Below are positions 47,690 through 60,701 of a DNA stretch of 64,000 nucleotides, one piece after another. Below the pieces are notes generated by a model, which worked only from the letters and a program-made list of their open reading frames with translations, did no database searches and had not been told where the DNA came from. The translations under genes and the position numbers were made by a program. This DNA is from Coralloluteibacterium stylophorae (lineage in GTDB: Bacteria > Pseudomonadota > Gammaproteobacteria > Xanthomonadales > Xanthomonadaceae), in assembly GCF_018122625.2 (NCBI RefSeq), contig NZ_JAGQFT020000011.1, positions 62,001 to 126,000 of the forward strand, given 5' to 3'. Positions within the stretch are counted from its first letter, which is position 1; each line of letters opens with the position of its first letter.

Positions 47690-48787
47690 TCAGCGTCCCG
47701 CGGCAGCAGGCGAGCCGGCGGCGACGATGGCGGCCACCACCGCGGCCGTGGCTTCGAGGGTGCCGGCGGCGCGGCCGTCGCCGGCCAGCTCGGCGGTGAG
47801 TACGCCCCGATCCAGCGCCTGCGCGACTGCGCCCTCGACGAGGTCCGCGGCCTCGGCGAGGCCGAGCGAATGGCGCAGCAGCATCGCCGCCGACAGGATC
47901 GCCGCGTAGGGATTGGCGATGCCGCGCCCGGCGATGTCCGGCGCCGAGCCGTGGATCGGCTCGTAGACGCCGTTGCGGCCGTCGCCGAGCGAGGCCGAGG
48001 GCAGCAGGCCCAGCGAGCCGGCCAGCATCGAGGCCTCGTCGGTGAGGATGTCGCCGAACATGTTCTCGGTCACGATCACGTCGTAGTCGCGCGGCCGCGC
48101 GATCAGGTGCATCGCCATCGAGTCGACGAGCTGGTGCTCGAGCGCGACATCGGGGAACTCCTCGGCCATCAACCGGCTCGTCGTCTCGCGCCACAGCCGC
48201 GAGGTCTCCAGCACGTTGGCCTTGTCGACCGACACCAGCCGGCCGCGGCGCGCGCGCGCCAGCCGTGCGGCGCTGCGCACCACGCGTTCTATCTCCGCGA
48301 CCGAATAGCTGCACAGGTCGCTGGCGGCGTCGGCGGAGCGGGTCTTGTCGCCGAAGTAGATGCCGCCGGTGAGCTCGCGCACCACCACCAGGTCGACCCC
48401 GGCTAGCAGGTGCGGCTTGATCGGCGACGCGCCGAGCGCCGCCGGGTGCGGCTTCACCGGGCGCAGGTTGGCGTACAGCCCCAATCCGCGGCGCAGCGCC
48501 AGCAGGCCCTGCTCGGGCCGCACCCTGGCCTTGGGGTCCGACCACTTCGGTCCGCCGACCGCGCCCAGCAGCACCGCGTCGGCGGCCTGGCAGGCGGCGA
48601 GGGTGGCGGCGGGCAGAGCTTCGCCGCCGGCGTCGATGGCGGCGCCGCCGATGGCGTGTTCCTCGAAGGCGAGGGCGAGACCGAAGTGCGCGGAGACGGC
48701 TTCCAGCACGGCCACGGCGGCGGCGGTGACTTCGGGACCGATCCCGTCGCCGGGCAGGACGACGATGCGGTGCGATGCGGTGCTCAT
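47690..48787 (-). CDS. leuB: 3-isopropylmalate dehydrogenase
   Basis: A 365-residue NAD-dependent enzyme of leucine biosynthesis. [20 protein letters not shown] opens the protein, [10 protein letters not shown] and [21 protein letters not shown] are family blocks, and the metal/substrate-binding region is [20 protein letters not shown]. The NAD-binding [16 protein letters not shown] motif is intact. Its ATG overlaps the leuD stop by 4 bases. Last gene of the ilv-leu cluster. The C-terminus is Ala-rich with no obvious defect. Confidence 0.98.
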   Translation of the reverse strand: MSTASHRIVVLPGDGIGPEVTAAAVAVLEAVSAHFGLALAFEEHAIGGAAIDAGGEALPAATLAACQAADAVLLGAVGGPKWSDPKARVRPEQGLLALRRGLGLYANLRPVKPHPAALGASPIKPHLLAGVDLVVVRELTGGIYFGDKTRSADAASDLCSYSVAEIERVVRSAARLARARRGRLVSVDKANVLETSRLWRETTSRLMAEEFPDVALEHQLVDSMAMHLIARPRDYDVIVTENMFGDILTDEASMLAGSLGLLPSASLGDGRNGVYEPIHGSAPDIAGRGIANPYAAILSAAMLLRHSLGLAEAADLVEGAVAQALDRGVLTAELAGDGRAAGTLEATAAVVAAIVAAGSPAAAGR

Positions 48788-49377
48788 GCGGCGGTGCGTT
48801 CCTTGTGGTGCGTGGATTCGTAGGCGGCGATGGCGTCGGCGCGGGCCAGCAGCCAGCCCATCTCGTCGACGCCCTGCATCAGACAGGTGCGGGCGAAGGC
48901 GTCCAGCGGGAAGGCGTGCGCCTCGCCCGCGGGGGTGCGCACGAGGCAGGCATCGATGTCGATGTCGAGTTCGTCGTCGGGCCGCGTCATCAGGTCCTGC
49001 ACCACGGCCTCGTCGAGGACGATCGGCAGCAGGCCGTTCTTGGTCGCGTTGTTGCGGAAGATGTCCGCGATCTCGCTGGATATCACCGCGCGCAGGCCGA
49101 GGTCGACCAGCGCCCAGGGCGCATGCTCGCGCGAGGAGCCGCAGCCGAAGTTGCGCCCGGCGACGAGCACCGCGCGGCCCGCGTTCTCCGGCCGGTTGAA
49201 GGCGAAGTCCGGGTTGGGCGCGCCGTCGGCGGCCCAGCGCCAGTCGTTGAAGGCGAAGCGGCCCAGGCCCTGGCGCTCGGTCGTCGACAGGAAGCGCGCG
49301 GGGATGATCTGGTCGGTGTCGATGTTCTGCTGCGGCAGCACCACGCTGGCCGAGCGCAGGCGGACGAAGGGGGGCAT
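48784..49377 (-). CDS. leuD: 3-isopropylmalate dehydratase small subunit
   Basis: A 197-residue LeuD, the swivel-domain subunit of isopropylmalate isomerase. Key blocks are [34 protein letters not shown] and [15 protein letters not shown]. It is joined to leuC by a 1-base stop/start overlap (TGATG) and to leuB by a 4-base overlap, so the three are tightly coupled. The short C-terminal tail is His/Lys-rich. Confidence 0.98.
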   Translation of the reverse strand: MPPFVRLRSASVVLPQQNIDTDQIIPARFLSTTERQGLGRFAFNDWRWAADGAPNPDFAFNRPENAGRAVLVAGRNFGCGSSREHAPWALVDLGLRAVISSEIADIFRNNATKNGLLPIVLDEAVVQDLMTRPDDELDIDIDACLVRTPAGEAHAFPLDAFARTCLMQGVDEMGWLLARADAIAAYESTHHKERTAA

Positions 49378-50789
49378 CAGGCGGCCTCCGGCTGGCGGGC
49401 GAGGGTGCGGGGGTCGACGACCTGGCCGGCGACGGCGCAGGCCGCCGCGGTCAGCGGCGAGGCGAGCATGGTGCGCGCGCCCTGGCCCTGGCGGCCCTCG
49501 AAGTTGCGGTTGCTGGTGCTCACCGCGAGCTGGCCGGGACCGACCAGGTCGCCGTTCATGGCGATGCACATCGAGCAGCCCGGCTCGCGCCACTCGGCGC
49601 CGGCGGCGCGCACGACCGCGTCGATGCCCTCGGCCTCGGCGTCGCGCTTGACCGCCTCCGAGCCCGGCACCACCAGCATGCGCACGCGCGGGTGCACGCG
49701 CCTGCCGTCGAGCACCGCGGCGACCTCGCGCATGTCGCTGAGGCGGCCGTTGGTGCAGGAGCCGACGAAGACCACGTCGACCGGCATGCCGGCCAGCGTC
49801 TCGCCCTCGCGCACCTGCATGTAGCCCATGCCCTTGCGCGCCGATGCGTCGGCGGCGGACGGGACCGGCGCGTCCACGGCCAGCGCCGTGCCCGGATGCG
49901 TGCCCCAGGTCAGGGTCGGGCGGATCGCGGCGGCGTCGATCACCACCTCGCGGTCGAAGCGCGCGCCGGGATCGCTGACGAGCTTCGCCCACTCGGCCTT
50001 CGCCGCCTCGAAGGCCTCGCCCTTCGGTGCGCGCGGCGCGCGCGCGAGCCAGGCGAAGGTGGTCTCGTCCGGGGCGATCATGCCGGCGCGCGCGCCGGCC
50101 TCGATCGACATGTTGCACACGGTCATGCGCGCGTCCATGTCGAGCGCGCGGATCACGCTGCCGCGGTATTCGATGACGTGCCCGGTGCCGCCGTTGACGC
50201 CGATCCGGCCGATCACGTGGAGGATCAGGTCCTTGGCGCCCACCCCGGGCGCGAGCTCGCCGTCGACGGTGATCGACATCGTCTTCGGCCGCCGCTGCAG
50301 CAGGCATTGCGTGGCCAGCACGTGGCCGACCTCGCTGGTGCCGATGCCGAAGGCCAGCGCGCCGAAGGCGCCGTGGGTCGAGGTGTGGCTGTCGCCGCAG
50401 ACGATGGTCATGCCCGGCTGGGTCAGGCCGAGCTCGGGCGCGACGACGTGGACGATGCCGCGCTCGGCCGAGCCGATGTCGAAGAGCTCGATGCCGTGAG
50501 TGGCGCAGTTCTCGCGCAGGCGCGCGACCTGCGCCTCCGACGCCGCGCTCGCGTACGGCAGGCGCCCGTCGGGCCCGGCCGGCAGGGTCGGCGTGGAGTG
50601 GTCGAGCGTGGCCTTGGTGCGGTCGGGCCGCCGCGGCGCGAGCCCGCGCGCGGCGAGCTCGCCGAAGGCCTGCGGCGAGGTGACCTCGTGGATCAGGTGC
50701 AGGTCGATGAACAGCACGGCCGGCGCGTCCGGCGTCTCGGGGACGACGACGTGGGCGTTCCAGAGTTTGTCGAAGAGGGTGGTGGGCAT
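49377..50789 (-). CDS. leuC: 3-isopropylmalate dehydratase large subunit
   Basis: A 470-residue aconitase-superfamily subunit. It starts [15 protein letters not shown]. Cluster-binding Cys lie in [17 protein letters not shown] and in [34 protein letters not shown] is a signature block. Length matches the family (about 470). The 100 bases between its start and the end of leuA are made of GGGAATC-type repeats rather than a recognisable promoter. Confidence 0.98.
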   Translation of the reverse strand: MPTTLFDKLWNAHVVVPETPDAPAVLFIDLHLIHEVTSPQAFGELAARGLAPRRPDRTKATLDHSTPTLPAGPDGRLPYASAASEAQVARLRENCATHGIELFDIGSAERGIVHVVAPELGLTQPGMTIVCGDSHTSTHGAFGALAFGIGTSEVGHVLATQCLLQRRPKTMSITVDGELAPGVGAKDLILHVIGRIGVNGGTGHVIEYRGSVIRALDMDARMTVCNMSIEAGARAGMIAPDETTFAWLARAPRAPKGEAFEAAKAEWAKLVSDPGARFDREVVIDAAAIRPTLTWGTHPGTALAVDAPVPSAADASARKGMGYMQVREGETLAGMPVDVVFVGSCTNGRLSDMREVAAVLDGRRVHPRVRMLVVPGSEAVKRDAEAEGIDAVVRAAGAEWREPGCSMCIAMNGDLVGPGQLAVSTSNRNFEGRQGQGARTMLASPLTAAACAVAGQVVDPRTLARQPEAA

Positions 50790-50889
50790 GGTGGTCCGGC
50801 TGAAGCGGGAATGGGGAATCAGGAATCAGGAATCGGGAATCGGGAATCGGGAAGGGAACGGGGAACTGGGAAGGAGGGCGACGGGGCGA

Positions 50890-52470
<1,581 letters not shown>

Positions 52471-52737
52471 GCGGGGCGGTCCTCGGTCGATGCGGTGCGC
52501 CGGGCGGCGGTGCGCGCGAGATGCGGTGCGGGAACGGGCGCGCGTCGCGCGCGCGGGAATGGCGGGGTCGCGGGCGATGCCCCGCGCGCGGGATGGGCGA
52601 TCGTATCCCGCCGGCGCGTGCCCCATCGGGAGCCGCGCGCGGGACTGCCGCCGCATGCAGGCGCACATGCGCATGCGGCGCGGGACCCGCAGGCGCGGGT
52701 TCGCGCGTGCGATCCGGCTACGTCGCCGGGCACGGCC

Positions 52738-53622
52738 TCAGGCGGCATGCGCCTGCGCTCCCGGGACGCGGGTCAGCCAGTGCTCGTGCGCGGGCGAGCC
52801 GCTGCGCACGATCGACAGGTAGCGCGCGCGGATCTCCGTGGCCACCGGCGCGTCGCCGAAACGACGCTCGTCCAGCGCGGCGACCGGCAGCACCTCGGCG
52901 GAGGTGCCGGCGAGGAAGACCTCGTCGGCCTCCTTCAGCTCGTCGAGCGGGACCGCGCGCGCGGTGGCGCCGGTGAGTTCGACGAGGGTGTCGCGGGTGA
53001 TGCCCGGCAGCGCGTCGGGATGCGCCACCGCGACCACCGCGCCGTCCTTGACCATGAATACGTTGACGCCGGTGCATTCGACGACGAGGCCGTCGTCGTC
53101 GACGAATAGGGCGTCGTCGAAGCCGCGGCCGGCGGCCTCGCGCTTGGCCAGGATCGAGTTCACGTAGCTGCCGGCGAGCTTCAGCGGCGGCAGCGCGGCG
53201 GCGCGGTTGCGGCGCATCGGCGACACGGTCAGGCGCACCGGCTTCTCGCCCAGGTGCGGCGCCCACGGTACCGAGGCCACCATCAGGTGGCGCGACAGCG
53301 GGCCCACGTCGAGCCCGAGCGAGCCGGTGCCGTACCACAGCAGCGGCCGCACGTAGGCGTCGCGATGATGGTTGGCGCGCAGGACGGCGACGGTCGCCGC
53401 CGCCGCCTCGTTGGCATCGAAGGCGATGCCGAGCGCGTCGGCGCCGCGGCGCATGCGTTCGAGGTGTTCGCGCAGGCGGAACACCGCGGCGCCGTCGGGC
53501 GTCGCATAGCTGCGGATGCCCTCGAATACGGCGGTGCCGTAGTGCATGGCGTGGGTGGTCAGGGGTGCGGCGAGCTGGTCCTGGGGGACGAGGCGGCCGT
53601 CGAACCAGAGGCTCAGGGACAT
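52738..53622 (-). CDS. ilvE: Branched-chain amino-acid aminotransferase (class IV)
   Basis: A 294-residue PLP enzyme that transaminates the 2-keto acids of Val, Leu and Ile. The start at 53622 has GGAG 8 bases upstream. Fold-type IV blocks are LTTHAMHYGTAVFEGIRSY, the PLP Lys in LKLAGSYVNSILAKREA, ALFVDDDGLVVECTGVNVFM, and the phosphate-binding GITRDTLVEL. It overlaps the ilvM end by 10 bases. In the Xanthomonas clusters I recall, a threonine dehydratase lies between ilvM and leuA; here the position is taken by ilvE. Confidence 0.94.
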   Translation of the reverse strand: MSLSLWFDGRLVPQDQLAAPLTTHAMHYGTAVFEGIRSYATPDGAAVFRLREHLERMRRGADALGIAFDANEAAAATVAVLRANHHRDAYVRPLLWYGTGSLGLDVGPLSRHLMVASVPWAPHLGEKPVRLTVSPMRRNRAAALPPLKLAGSYVNSILAKREAAGRGFDDALFVDDDGLVVECTGVNVFMVKDGAVVAVAHPDALPGITRDTLVELTGATARAVPLDELKEADEVFLAGTSAEVLPVAALDERRFGDAPVATEIRARYLSIVRSGSPAHEHWLTRVPGAQAHAA

Positions 53623-53849
53623 GCGGTGATCTCCACTTGCAGGCAGTCGTGGTTCTTCTGCATCAGGTGTCGCAGCGGTTCGCAGGGACGGTCGCTTTCG
53701 ACGGTGAGGCACAGGCGCCAGTGGCCGTCGGCGGGCGCGGGCGCGCCCTCGATCGCGCGCGGCGCGAAGCCGCGACGCTCGACCAGGCCGAGCGCGCGCA
53801 GCAGCGCGCCTTCGGACGGACGCAGCACCAGGTCAAGCCGATAGCGCAT
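53613..53849 (-). CDS. ilvM: Acetolactate synthase small subunit (IlvM-type ACT domain)
   Basis: A 78-residue single ACT-domain protein. It starts [20 protein letters not shown] and ends HLMQKNHDCLQVEITACP. Length and position directly after the catalytic subunit match IlvM, the short regulatory subunit of acetohydroxyacid synthase II. It overlaps ilvG by 17 bases and ilvE by 10, so all three are translationally linked. Confidence 0.93.
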   Translation of the reverse strand: MRYRLDLVLRPSEGALLRALGLVERRGFAPRAIEGAPAPADGHWRLCLTVESDRPCEPLRHLMQKNHDCLQVEITACP

Positions 53850-55577
53850 GCGCGCGGTCCTCCGCGGGCGCCGGTGCCGGCGGCGGCGCATCGAGCATGC
53901 TGCCGTTGGCATGGTTGGGCGGGACCAGCGGCCACACGTTGGCGCGGATGTCGATGGCCACGTGCAGCAGCGCCGGCCCGGGCGAGGCGAGGAAGGCGTC
54001 GAGCGCCTGCTCGATCTCCTCGCGGTGCTCGATGCGCTGCGCGGGAATGCCGAACACCCGCGCCAGCGCACCGAAGTCCGGGTTGTCGGACAGATCGATC
54101 TCGCTGTAGCGCTCGGCGAAGAACAGCTCCTGCCACTGACGGACCATGCCCAGCGCGGAGTTGTCGAGCAGCACCATCTTCAGCGGCAGGCGGCAGCGCG
54201 CGACGGTCGCCAGCTCCTGCACGTTCATCATGAAGCTGCCGTCGCCCGACACCAACACCACCGTGCGTTCCGGGCAGGCGAACTGCGCGCCCATCGCCGC
54301 CGGCAGGCCGAAGCCCATGGTGCCGAGCGCGCCGCTGGTCAGGTGGTTGCGCGGATGCGCAAGCTGCCAGTGCTGGGCCACCCACATCTGGTGCTGGCCG
54401 ACGTCGCAGGCCACGACCGCATCCGCCGGCACGCGCTGCGACAGTCGCCGCAGCAGGGCCGGCGCATAGATGTCCCGGCCCGGCGCGTCGTAGCGGTTGG
54501 CGAAGCGCGCGCTGCGATCGCTGCAGGTCGCGCGCCACGCATCGCAGCGGCTGCGCGCGGCGGCGAGCCTGCGCAGCGCCGCGCCGACCTCGCCGTGGAT
54601 GGCGATGTCGGCGGCGCGCAGCTTGCCGATCTCGCTGGCGTCGGCGTCGAGATGGACGATGCGGGCCTGCGGCGCGAAACCATCGAGCCTGCCGGTGGCG
54701 CGGTCGTCGAACCGTGCGCCGACCACGATCAGGAGGTCGGCCTCCTGCACCGCCATGTTCGCCGCGCGGCTGCCGTGCATGCCGAGCATGCCCAGCAGGC
54801 AGGGATGCCCGGTCGGTAGTGCGCCGAGGCCGCGCAGGGTGAGCACGGTCGGCAGCGCGGTGGCATCGACGAAGGCGCGGAACACGTCGACGGCATCGGC
54901 CAGGGCGATCCCGCCGCCGCCGTAGACCACCGGGCGCTCGGCCTGGGCGATGGCGGCGATGGCCTCGAGCAGCGCCGCGTCCGCAGCCGCCGGCGGCGAG
55001 GTGGCGGTGCGCGGGCGGTGCGGCGCGAGCCCCGAGGCGTCCGCCAGCTGCACGTCCTTGGGCAGGTCGATCAGCACCGGCCCGGGACGTCCCTCGCGGG
55101 CGATGCGGAAGGCCTCGGCCACCGCCTCGGGCAGGTCCTCGACCCGCCGCACCAGGAAGCTGTGCTTGACGATCGGCATGGTCAGCCCGAACACGTCGAG
55201 CTCCTGGAAGGCGTCGGTGCCGAGCAGCGGCGTGGCGACCTGGCCAGTCACCACCACCATCGGCACCGAATCGACGAAGGCATCGGCGATGCCGGTCACG
55301 AGGTTGGATGCGCCGGGTCCGGAGGTCGCCACGCACACGCCGACCCGGCCGCTGGCGCGGGCGTAGCCGTTCGCCGCCAGCGCCGCGCCCTGTTCGTGGC
55401 GCACCAGGATGTGGCGCAGCGGCGCGTCCACCAGCGCGTCGTAGAACGGCATGATCGTGCCGCCGGGGTAGCCGAACAGCAGGTCGACGCCTTCGGCCTC
55501 CATGGCACGCGCGAGCCACTGCGCGCCGTTGGCCGGTGCCGGCCGCGCCGTGGGCGTGGCGTCGGCGGCCAGCGCGT

Positions 55578-55581
<4 letters not shown>
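53833..55581 (-). CDS. ilvG: Acetolactate synthase large subunit
   Basis: A 582-residue thiamine-diphosphate enzyme that forms acetolactate and acetohydroxybutyrate. The PYR domain opens [20 protein letters not shown], with the catalytic Glu in [17 protein letters not shown]. The FAD/middle domain includes [20 protein letters not shown]. The PP domain has the ThDP/Mg motif [19 protein letters not shown]. Pairing with an IlvM-type subunit suggests an AHAS II-like enzyme. It overlaps ilvC by 4 bases. The frame is intact, unlike the frameshifted ilvG of E. coli K-12. Confidence 0.96.
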
Positions 55582-56585
<1,004 letters not shown>

Positions 56586-56596
56586 GGCGGTTCCTT

Positions 56597-58303
56597 TCAG
56601 TCGACGGGAGTGAGGGTGTGGGCGATCGCAGGGGCCGGCGCGCGCGCCGGGCGCAGCGCGGAGGGCGTGGTCACGGCGCCGCGCGAGGCGGAGCCGACCA
56701 GCTGTGCGTACTTGGCGAGCGCGCCGCGGGTCACGCGCGGGGCGAGCGCGGCGGGCGTGCGCGAGGCGAGGTCGGCGGCGACGTCGATGCGCCGCGCGGC
56801 GGCGTCGATGGTCACCACGTCGCCCTCGCGCAGCCGCGCGAGCGGGCCGCCGCGCGCGGCCTCGGGCGCGAGGTGGCCGACCATGAATCCGCGGGTGGCG
56901 CCGGAGAAGCGGCCGTCGGTGACCAGCGCCACCTCGTCGCCCAGGCCCTGGCCGACCAAGGCCGCGGTGACCGCCAGCATCTCGCGCATCCCGGGGCCGC
57001 CGGCGGGGCCTTCGAAGCGGATGACGACGACGTCGCCCGGGCGGATCGCGCGCGCCTGCACCGCGGCGAAGGCGGCGTCCTCGGAATCGAACACCCGCGC
57101 CGGGCCGCTGTGGCGGCTGCGGCCGTGGCCGGCGAGCTTGAGGATGCAGCCCTCCGGCGCCAGGTCGCCGTACAGGATGGCGTAGCCGCCGACCGGCTTG
57201 AGCGGAGCGGCGACGGGGCGGATCGCATCCTGCGCCGGATCGCCCGCGGGCGCGGCGTCGGTCTCGGCGAACAGGCCGCGGCCGGTCACCGTCGGCACGT
57301 CCTCGACCAGGCCGGCCTCGCGCAGCGCGCGCGCCACCAGCGCGGTGCCGCCGAAGGCGAACATCTCCGCGGCGGTGTAGCGTCCGCCGGGCTTGAGGTC
57401 GGCGATGACCGGCGTCGACGCCGCCGCCTGGAACTCCTCGAGGTCGAAGGCCACGCCGGCCTCGTGCGCGATCGCCAGCAGGTGCAGGGCGGCATTGGTC
57501 GAGCCGGCGGTGGCCGACACCGCGTGCGCCGCGTTGCGCAGCGACGCCGACGTGACCAGGTCGCGACCGCGCGGGCCGCCGTCGCGGATCTGGCGCATCA
57601 CGATGTCGCCGCAGCGGCGCGCGGCGGCGGGCTTGTCCGGATGCACCGCCGGGATGTCGTTGTCGCCCATCGGCGACATGCCGAGGAAGGTCAGCACCAT
57701 CGCCATGGTGTTGGCCGTGTACTGCCCGCCGCAGGCGCCGGCGCCCGGGCAGGCGGCGCGCTCGACCTCGGCGAGTTCGGCGTCGTCGATGCGTCCCGCG
57801 GCATGCGCGCCGACCGCCTCGAACACGTCCTGCACGGTCAGCGCCTTGCCGCGGCAGCGCCCGGGCATGATCGTGCCGCCGTAGAGCACGGTGCCCGGCA
57901 GGTCCAGCCGCGCCAGCGCCATCGCCGCGGCGGGGATGGTCTTGTCGCAGCCGCACAGCAGCACCACGCCGTCGAGGCAGTGGCCGCTGACCGCGAGCTC
58001 GATGGAGTCGGCGATGGTCTCGCGCGAGGCCAGCGAGGCGCGCATGCCGTCGGAGCCCATGGCGATGCCGTCGGTCACCGCGATGGTGTTGAACTCGACC
58101 GGCGTGCCGCCGGCGGCGCGGATGCCGTCCTTGGCGTGCTGCGCCAGCTCGCGGAGGGTGAGGTTGCAGGGGCTGACGTCGGACCAGGTGTGGACCACCG
58201 CGATCATCGGCCGCGCGATGGCGGCGTCGTCCAGGCCGGTGGCGCGGAGCATGGCCCGCGCCGGGGCGCGGGCGGGTCCTGACTTGATGGCGTCGCTGTT
58301 CAA
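56597..58303 (-). CDS. ilvD: Dihydroxyacid dehydratase (TTG start)
   Basis: A 568-residue Fe-S dehydratase. No ATG gives a full-length protein. The TTG at 58303 yields M(L)[18 protein letters not shown], the conserved N-terminus, and has AGGA 9 bases upstream. Cluster and metal residues are in [33 protein letters not shown] and [38 protein letters not shown] is the C-terminal signature. It is the first structural gene after the attenuator, whose terminator ends about 34 bases upstream, so expression should depend on read-through. Confidence 0.96.
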   Translation of the reverse strand: MNSDAIKSGPARAPARAMLRATGLDDAAIARPMIAVVHTWSDVSPCNLTLRELAQHAKDGIRAAGGTPVEFNTIAVTDGIAMGSDGMRASLASRETIADSIELAVSGHCLDGVVLLCGCDKTIPAAAMALARLDLPGTVLYGGTIMPGRCRGKALTVQDVFEAVGAHAAGRIDDAELAEVERAACPGAGACGGQYTANTMAMVLTFLGMSPMGDNDIPAVHPDKPAAARRCGDIVMRQIRDGGPRGRDLVTSASLRNAAHAVSATAGSTNAALHLLAIAHEAGVAFDLEEFQAAASTPVIADLKPGGRYTAAEMFAFGGTALVARALREAGLVEDVPTVTGRGLFAETDAAPAGDPAQDAIRPVAAPLKPVGGYAILYGDLAPEGCILKLAGHGRSRHSGPARVFDSEDAAFAAVQARAIRPGDVVVIRFEGPAGGPGMREMLAVTAALVGQGLGDEVALVTDGRFSGATRGFMVGHLAPEAARGGPLARLREGDVVTIDAAARRIDVAADLASRTPAALAPRVTRGALAKYAQLVGSASRGAVTTPSALRPARAPAPAIAHTLTPVD

Positions 58304-58338
58304 GGCTGGCTGTCCTGGAGGAGGAAATTTCCAGGGCC

Positions 58339-58380
58339 AGAAACGAGAAAACCCCGCGCCGTGTCCGGTGCGGGGTTTTC
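58339..58380 (-). terminator. ilv attenuator (intrinsic terminator)
   Basis: A perfect 11-bp stem, GAAAACCCCGC pairing with GCGGGGTTTTC (58370-58380 with 58347-58357 on the minus strand), closes a 12-base loop and is followed by TCGTTT. It lies between the leader-peptide stop (58413) and ilvD (58303). The leader-peptide end contains GGGGCGGG, which can pair with the CCCGC of the terminator and might take part in an antiterminator; this pairing is only inspected by eye. Confidence 0.88.
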
Positions 58381-58412
58381 GTTCTGACCTGGTGCTGCGT
58401 TGTTTCAGTCGG

Positions 58413-58550
58413 TCACGACGATCCCGCCCCTGGCGAGGTAATAAGGAGAAGCGGAAGGAGTACGAGGGACGCGGGCGGGACGGCCACCGCGACGACGGAC
58501 GCGCGCCGGACGGCGCGGTCGAACGTCTGCGGCAGTGCGTCAAGATTCAT
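58413..58550 (-). CDS. ilvL: ilv operon leader peptide (45 aa, Leu/Val/Ile-rich)
   Basis: A 45-residue ORF ending at TGA (58413-58415). It contains a regulatory block of branched-chain codons: Val19-Val20, Val22, Val24, then Leu29-Val30-Leu31-Leu32, Leu34-Leu35-Leu36-Ile37 (SVVAVAV and [11 protein letters not shown]). Several are rare codons for this genome (CTT, GTA, ATT). Together with the terminator downstream this is classic attenuation: stalling at Leu/Val/Ile codons when their tRNAs are uncharged should favour the antiterminator. A TTGACG/TTAGGT promoter places the likely transcription start at or within a base or two of the ATG, so the peptide may be translated from a leaderless mRNA. 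Confidence 0.88.
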   Translation of the reverse strand: MNLDALPQTFDRAVRRASVVAVAVPPASLVLLPLLLITSPGAGSS

Positions 58551-58557
58551 GTTGCCG

Positions 58558-58587
58558 ACCTAAGCACGGCCGGATTGGACGCGTCAA
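58558..58587 (-). promoter_or_regulatory. Sigma70-type promoter of the ilv-leu cluster
   Basis: On the minus strand TTGACG (58582-58587) and TTAGGT (58558-58563) are separated by 18 bases. The predicted start is around 58550-58552, i.e. at the leader-peptide ATG. The rest of the 290-base gap to the plus-strand lipoprotein gene (to 58840) shows no other feature. Confidence 0.55.
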
Positions 58588-58840
58588 CGCGGTGTGGCGA
58601 TGCTGGTGCCGGGAGACGCGTGCCTCGTCGTCGGAAAGCCGGTCGCAGCAAGGATTCCTGCGCGGGTGCGCCGTTCGTCGGTGCGGCCGGAGGGGCGGCC
58701 GATGTCGCCGTCCTCGGCACCGATCTGCGCGGATCGCGGCCACCCGGCTGCCGTCGCCTGAACGCGGTCACGCCCTTCGCGACCGCATCATCGCCTCGCA
58801 CGTACCACAGCACCTGTCACGAAAGATCCCGGAGTTCCCC

Positions 58841-59437
58841 ATGTTCACCCGCCACCGCTGGTTCGGCCTCGTCGCCGTCCTGCTGTTCCTCGGTGCGCTC
58901 GCCGGCTGCGCCACCGGCCCGGCCATCCGCACCGAGACCGATCCCGAGGCCGACTTCGGCCGCTATCGCAGCTTCGCCTTCTATTCGCCGCTGGCGATGA
59001 ACTCCGAGGGCTATGCCTCGTTCGCCACCGAGCGCGCCAAGGCCGCCGCGCGGCGGGAGATGGAGGCCCGCGGCTACGTCTACGACGAGGCCGACCCGGA
59101 CCTCTGGGTCAACATCAATACCTACATGCAGCAGCGCACCGACGTGTACACCGTGCCCGACGTGGACTACGGCTACTACTACAGCTATCGCGCACGGTCC
59201 TACATCGCGGTGCCGTACTGGCGCGATCGCACCGAGGTCAGCCGCTACACCGAGGGCACGATCAACATCGACATCGTGGACGTCGCCCGCAACCGCCTGG
59301 TCTGGGAAGGCATCTCGGTCGGCCGGGTCGGGCGCATGCGTTCGCCGGACGAGCGCGGGGCGCGGCTCGACCAGGGCATCTCCGAGATCTTCGCCCAGTA
59401 TCCCTACCGGGCGGGGGCGCGCGGTCCGGTGATGTGA
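58841..59437 (+). CDS. DUF4136-domain lipoprotein
   Basis: A 198-residue predicted lipoprotein. The lipobox is LGALAGCATGP, and GGAG lies 6 bases before the ATG. The DUF4136 domain opens with FGRYRSFAFYSPLA, contains a Tyr-rich VDYGYYYSYRARSY segment, and ends DQGISEIFAQYPY. Members are outer-membrane or periplasmic lipoproteins of unknown function, frequent in Xanthomonadaceae. Not linked to the divergent ilv genes. Confidence 0.9.
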   Translation: MFTRHRWFGLVAVLLFLGALAGCATGPAIRTETDPEADFGRYRSFAFYSPLAMNSEGYASFATERAKAAARREMEARGYVYDEADPDLWVNINTYMQQRTDVYTVPDVDYGYYYSYRARSYIAVPYWRDRTEVSRYTEGTINIDIVDVARNRLVWEGISVGRVGRMRSPDERGARLDQGISEIFAQYPYRAGARGPVM

Positions 59438-59473
59438 GCCGGCGCGGACGCGGGAACCGTGCCCGCGTCCGCC

Positions 59474-60598
59474 TCAGTCGAGCGCCGTCAGTTCCAGCGG
59501 GTCGCCCGGCATCGCCGCCAGTTCCTCGGCCATGCGCTCCCACTGCGGAACGCGTCCGCTCAGGCCGAGGTTGGCCAGGTAGGCATGGTCCAGCGGGTAG
59601 CCGGACGCCAGCGAGGTGGCGACGTGCACGGCGCCGCCGATCCAGAACCCGCGGAAGTGGCTGCGGCTCGGCTCCCTCTGGTTGGCGACCGCTTCCACGA
59701 TCGGCATCGGCAGCCCCCACAGGCCGAGCAGGTAGGCGCCGGCCTCGGCGTAATGCGGGCCGCGCGAGACCGTGCCGGTGCCGTCGGCGTTCGGGATGCG
59801 CACGCCCGGCAGCAGCATGCCGACCTCCGCGACCACCGCCGCGGTGGCCGCGAGGTCGGCGCTCGGGCCTTGCAGCAGGCGGCTGGCCAGGCGCGATGCG
59901 ACGAGGCCGCGGCGGCTCAGCGCGTCGCGGTCGATGCCCGGCGGCGGCTGCAGCGAGAAGATCTCTCCGGCCAGCACCAGGCGCCGGATCGAGTCGTAGC
60001 CGATCCGCACCACCGCCGAGCGGATGTCGGCCACCTTGCGGCTGAAGGCGAAGTAGGCGGAGTTGCACAGCCGCAGCACCTTGGCCGCGGTGACCGGGTC
60101 CTGGGCGATCAGCGCGGTGACGGTGCGCGCAGTCGTGCGCGGGTCCTCGAGCTTGCGGTGCAGCTCCAGGTACAGCCGCGGCGGCGGCGGAAGCGCGCCG
60201 ATGCGGCCGATCGTCTCCCTGAGGTCGGGCGCGTCGAGCAGTTCCTGCAGCTCGACCACGTTCTCCACCGCGGCGACCAACTCGTCGGCCAGGATCGGCC
60301 GGCGCATGAAGCGGTGAGTGTTCTCCAGCGCGCGCAGCGCGTTCGGCTCCTCGCCCTCGTCGAGCAGGAGGATCCGCACCGCGCGCGGATTGCGCAGGCG
60401 CGCGGCCTGCAGGAGGTCGACGCCGCCGGGTGCGTGCGCGTCGGCGACCACCACGTCCGCCGCATCGAAGGCGGAGCCGGAACCCGCGGCGGCGGGATCG
60501 GCCTTCCACTCGACCTGCCAGTCGACCCCGAACTCCCCCAGCGCCTGGGCGAGTTCGGCATCGGCGCCTTCGGCCCTGGCCGCGATCAGTACCCGCAC
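59474..60598 (-). CDS. HDOD-domain protein (paralogue of the one at 46454-47560)
   Basis: A 374-residue protein with the same architecture as the HDOD gene 12 kb away: an N-terminal receiver-like fold (MRVLIAARAEGADAELAQAL) and an HDOD domain with RIGALPPPPRLYLELHRKLE, QDPVTAAKVLRLCNSAYF, SAVVRIGYDSIRRLVLAGEI and EAGAYLLGLWGLPMPIVEAV. Receiver phosphoacceptor residues are not clear. Similarity between the two spans the full length, so they derive from a duplication. It lies upstream of nothing obvious; ppa is 103 bases away on the same strand. Confidence 0.88.
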   Translation of the reverse strand: MRVLIAARAEGADAELAQALGEFGVDWQVEWKADPAAAGSGSAFDAADVVVADAHAPGGVDLLQAARLRNPRAVRILLLDEGEEPNALRALENTHRFMRRPILADELVAAVENVVELQELLDAPDLRETIGRIGALPPPPRLYLELHRKLEDPRTTARTVTALIAQDPVTAAKVLRLCNSAYFAFSRKVADIRSAVVRIGYDSIRRLVLAGEIFSLQPPPGIDRDALSRRGLVASRLASRLLQGPSADLAATAAVVAEVGMLLPGVRIPNADGTGTVSRGPHYAEAGAYLLGLWGLPMPIVEAVANQREPSRSHFRGFWIGGAVHVATSLASGYPLDHAYLANLGLSGRVPQWERMAEELAAMPGDPLELTALD

Positions 60599-60701
60599 GT
60601 GTCCCCCGGAAGCTCGTACCGGGCCGGGATCGATGCGCGCCGGCGCCGGGGGCGCGAGTCTAGCAGCGCCGCCCGCACCGCTGCGCGGGCCGGCGCCGGG
60701 T

